DNA from: Lepisosteus oculatus
Taxonomy: Eukaryota > Chordata > Actinopteri > Semionotiformes > Lepisosteidae
Reading direction: 5' to 3'
Length of the DNA stretch: 64,000 nucleotides
NCBI RefSeq assembly: GCF_040954835.1
Contig: NC_090698.1
Location: forward strand, 4,896,501 to 4,960,500
The notes under the pieces were generated by a model. That model worked only from the letters and a program-made list of their open reading frames with translations. It was not told the origin of the DNA and ran no database searches. Positions within the stretch are counted from its first letter, which is position 1. Every line of letters starts with the position of its first letter. Shown in pieces: positions 62,802-64,000 of this stretch. The translations under genes and the position numbers were made by a program.

Positions 62802-64000
62802 CTGCAAAGTGGATCAACACAGCAAACCTCAGCACCAGTGTTACACGTCCAGACAAAAGACATTCCTCTTGGAATGGACCTGCTCACTCTACTGCTGATT
62901 GACTCAGAGCAGCGACAGGTCTTTTTGTAATGTGCCACACAGTTTTAATATAGCATATCCTGCAATATACGTACTACAGTTTCAACTCTGAAAATGTAAG
63001 AGCCTCACCTGAAGGAGCCAGAGGAAACACAGAGGAACCAGAGGGAGAAAAGGTAGAATTGAGAACAAATGATTACGCTCCCTCTTGACATGAAGACAAG
63101 CCACTACAGGGCAGTTTAGGGAGATTGTATGTCTTCAGGTCTTCAGGTAAAGAATGATTAATTTGACAAATCATTTGTTAGCAACTTCTTTGTGTAATGT
63201 ACTCAAAGGCAATAAGAGGTTCATTTGCAAAACCTGCAGTGGCTAAACTCTACCTGCAGGTGGCACTACAGGAGTGAGATTCACATTTATTTAACATGCA
63301 AAATCAAATCTAGAAATGAACATCTCCTATTCGATACATGTCCAAGTAAGGAGAAAAGGGATGATGTTTTGGTTGGAAACACAAATCAAAATAAAGTAAA
63401 ATTCTAATACACAAACCCAGTACAATTCACAAAAAAATATACCACTCTGGACAGATTTAAGCACAGTGCTGTGAGCCTCATACCGTCTTGGTATTTCAAG
63501 CAAGAGCAGGTATGCTGACGTGTTCCTTACGTCTTCAAAATAAAAGCACGAGGTCTGTGCAAACAGCCGAGCCCTGGTGCACTCACCCTGCTGTCTGGGT
63601 CGATACGGAGAGAATGCAGGAGGAGTGTCTGAGAGACCGACTCTGCCCATTTGATTCTGAAGCCAATCATCTCATTCACATCCTGAAGCCCCTCCAGCAA
63701 GCACCTGTGAAAACGTGAGAGGAAAAATCAATTCCTGCACTCCCCTGCTATCTTATTTCAGACACAAAGAGGGGATTCCCTAGTGTCCCGCACAAAAACA
63801 ACTGGCAAAATATTTGCTGTGCACAATGAGTGTGCAGAACCACCAAGGTATGCTTTTCCTTGAGATCCAGATCTGTGATGACACACTGGATGCTTCCATG
63901 ACATACAACACACACAGGCTCTGTTAAACTAGACTACGAGCAGCTTTCTCTCTCTCTCACCTTTCTTCCCCAGTTGCATCTTTATCTCCAGGCTTTCTCT
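62667..64000 (-). CDS. 3' end of an unidentified gene (three terminal coding exons)
   Basis: I do not recognise the protein. Three minus-strand exons join in consistent phase: 64000-63961 (continuing beyond the window), 63704-63587 and 62801-62667. The 96 visible residues run KPGDKDATGEER, CLLEGLQDVNEMIGFRIKWA, ESVSQTLLLHSLRIDPDSR, ESVENSWTMGDSPSHSQLKI, RQWSPADRNTKTKLSYDINK, NVLA, stop. All splice sites are canonical (AAAG|GTGAGA, TTTTCACAG, CAGG|GTGAGT, CTTTGCAG). The piece is a charged linker, an amphipathic helical stretch with a Trp, and a basic C-terminus; there is no membrane segment. No function is claimed. Confidence 0.65.
62802..63586 (-). other. Intron of the unidentified gene
   Basis: 785 bp; no exon or recognised repeat visible. 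The 256-bp intron at 63705-63960 is equally featureless. Confidence 0.5.
63587..63704 (-). CDS. Unidentified gene, penultimate exon
   Basis: Acceptor TTTTCACAG|GTGCTTG, donor GCAGG|GTGAGT; 118 bases. Only one frame is open and splice-compatible: CLLEGLQDVNEMIGFRIKWA and onward to RIDPDSR. Confidence 0.65.
63961..64000 (-). CDS. Unidentified gene, antepenultimate visible exon (partial)
   Basis: 40 bases to the window edge, ending GAAGAAAG|GTGAGA, phase 2. Encodes RKPGDKDATGEE plus two bases of Arg. Confidence 0.5.

Noticed and set aside
62547-62938. Open frames on both strands around 62.5-62.9 kb
   Set aside because: They run across the real last exon of the minus-strand gene in the wrong register; splice sites and phase select the 62667-62801 exon instead.

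Overview
This window is nuclear DNA from a vertebrate, most likely a ray-finned fish. It holds intron-split genes with GT-AG junctions, long AT-rich introns and 3' regions, CpG-rich first exons, and many fish-type retroposons (tRNA-derived SINEs, a SINE with a 5S rRNA-derived head, an L2-type LINE end, solo LTRs). A non-teleost such as gar or bowfin is possible, but that is a guess. There is no bacterial, viral or CRISPR content.

Layout. Positions 1-5800: upstream DNA with an edge-truncated LTR, a complete solo LTR, a SINE and an unexplained direct repeat. 6094-18330 (+): a two-exon gene for an 81-residue single-pass membrane protein related to human C14orf132; its 12 kb intron holds another solo LTR, SINEs, LINE scraps and a small antisense ORF with a signal-like N-terminus. 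18331-28306: probable long 3' region and repeat-bearing intergenic DNA. 28307-44724 (+): hhipl1 in nine coding exons, whose reading phases join into one 964-residue secreted protein (folate-receptor-like N-terminus, HHIP-type beta-propeller, expanded Pro/Thr/Arg-rich linker, C-terminal SRCR domain). 44725-50528: converging 3' regions. 50529-59236 (-): kcnk6 (TWIK-2 two-pore potassium channel) in three coding exons, 313 residues. 62667-64000 (-): the last three coding exons of a further gene that I do not recognise, cut by the window edge.

The genes are independent vertebrate loci and not an operon or a single system. In human, C14orf132 and HHIPL1 are both on 14q32 while KCNK6 is on 19q13, so the linkage here is of evolutionary interest. 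The best 'second look' items are the divergent C14orf132 paralogue, the small antisense ORF at 10435-10599, the unidentified gene at the right edge, the long hhipl1 linker, an orphan CpG-rich block inside hhipl1, and a dated stack of mobile elements with readable target-site duplications. I found no convincing undescribed molecular system.
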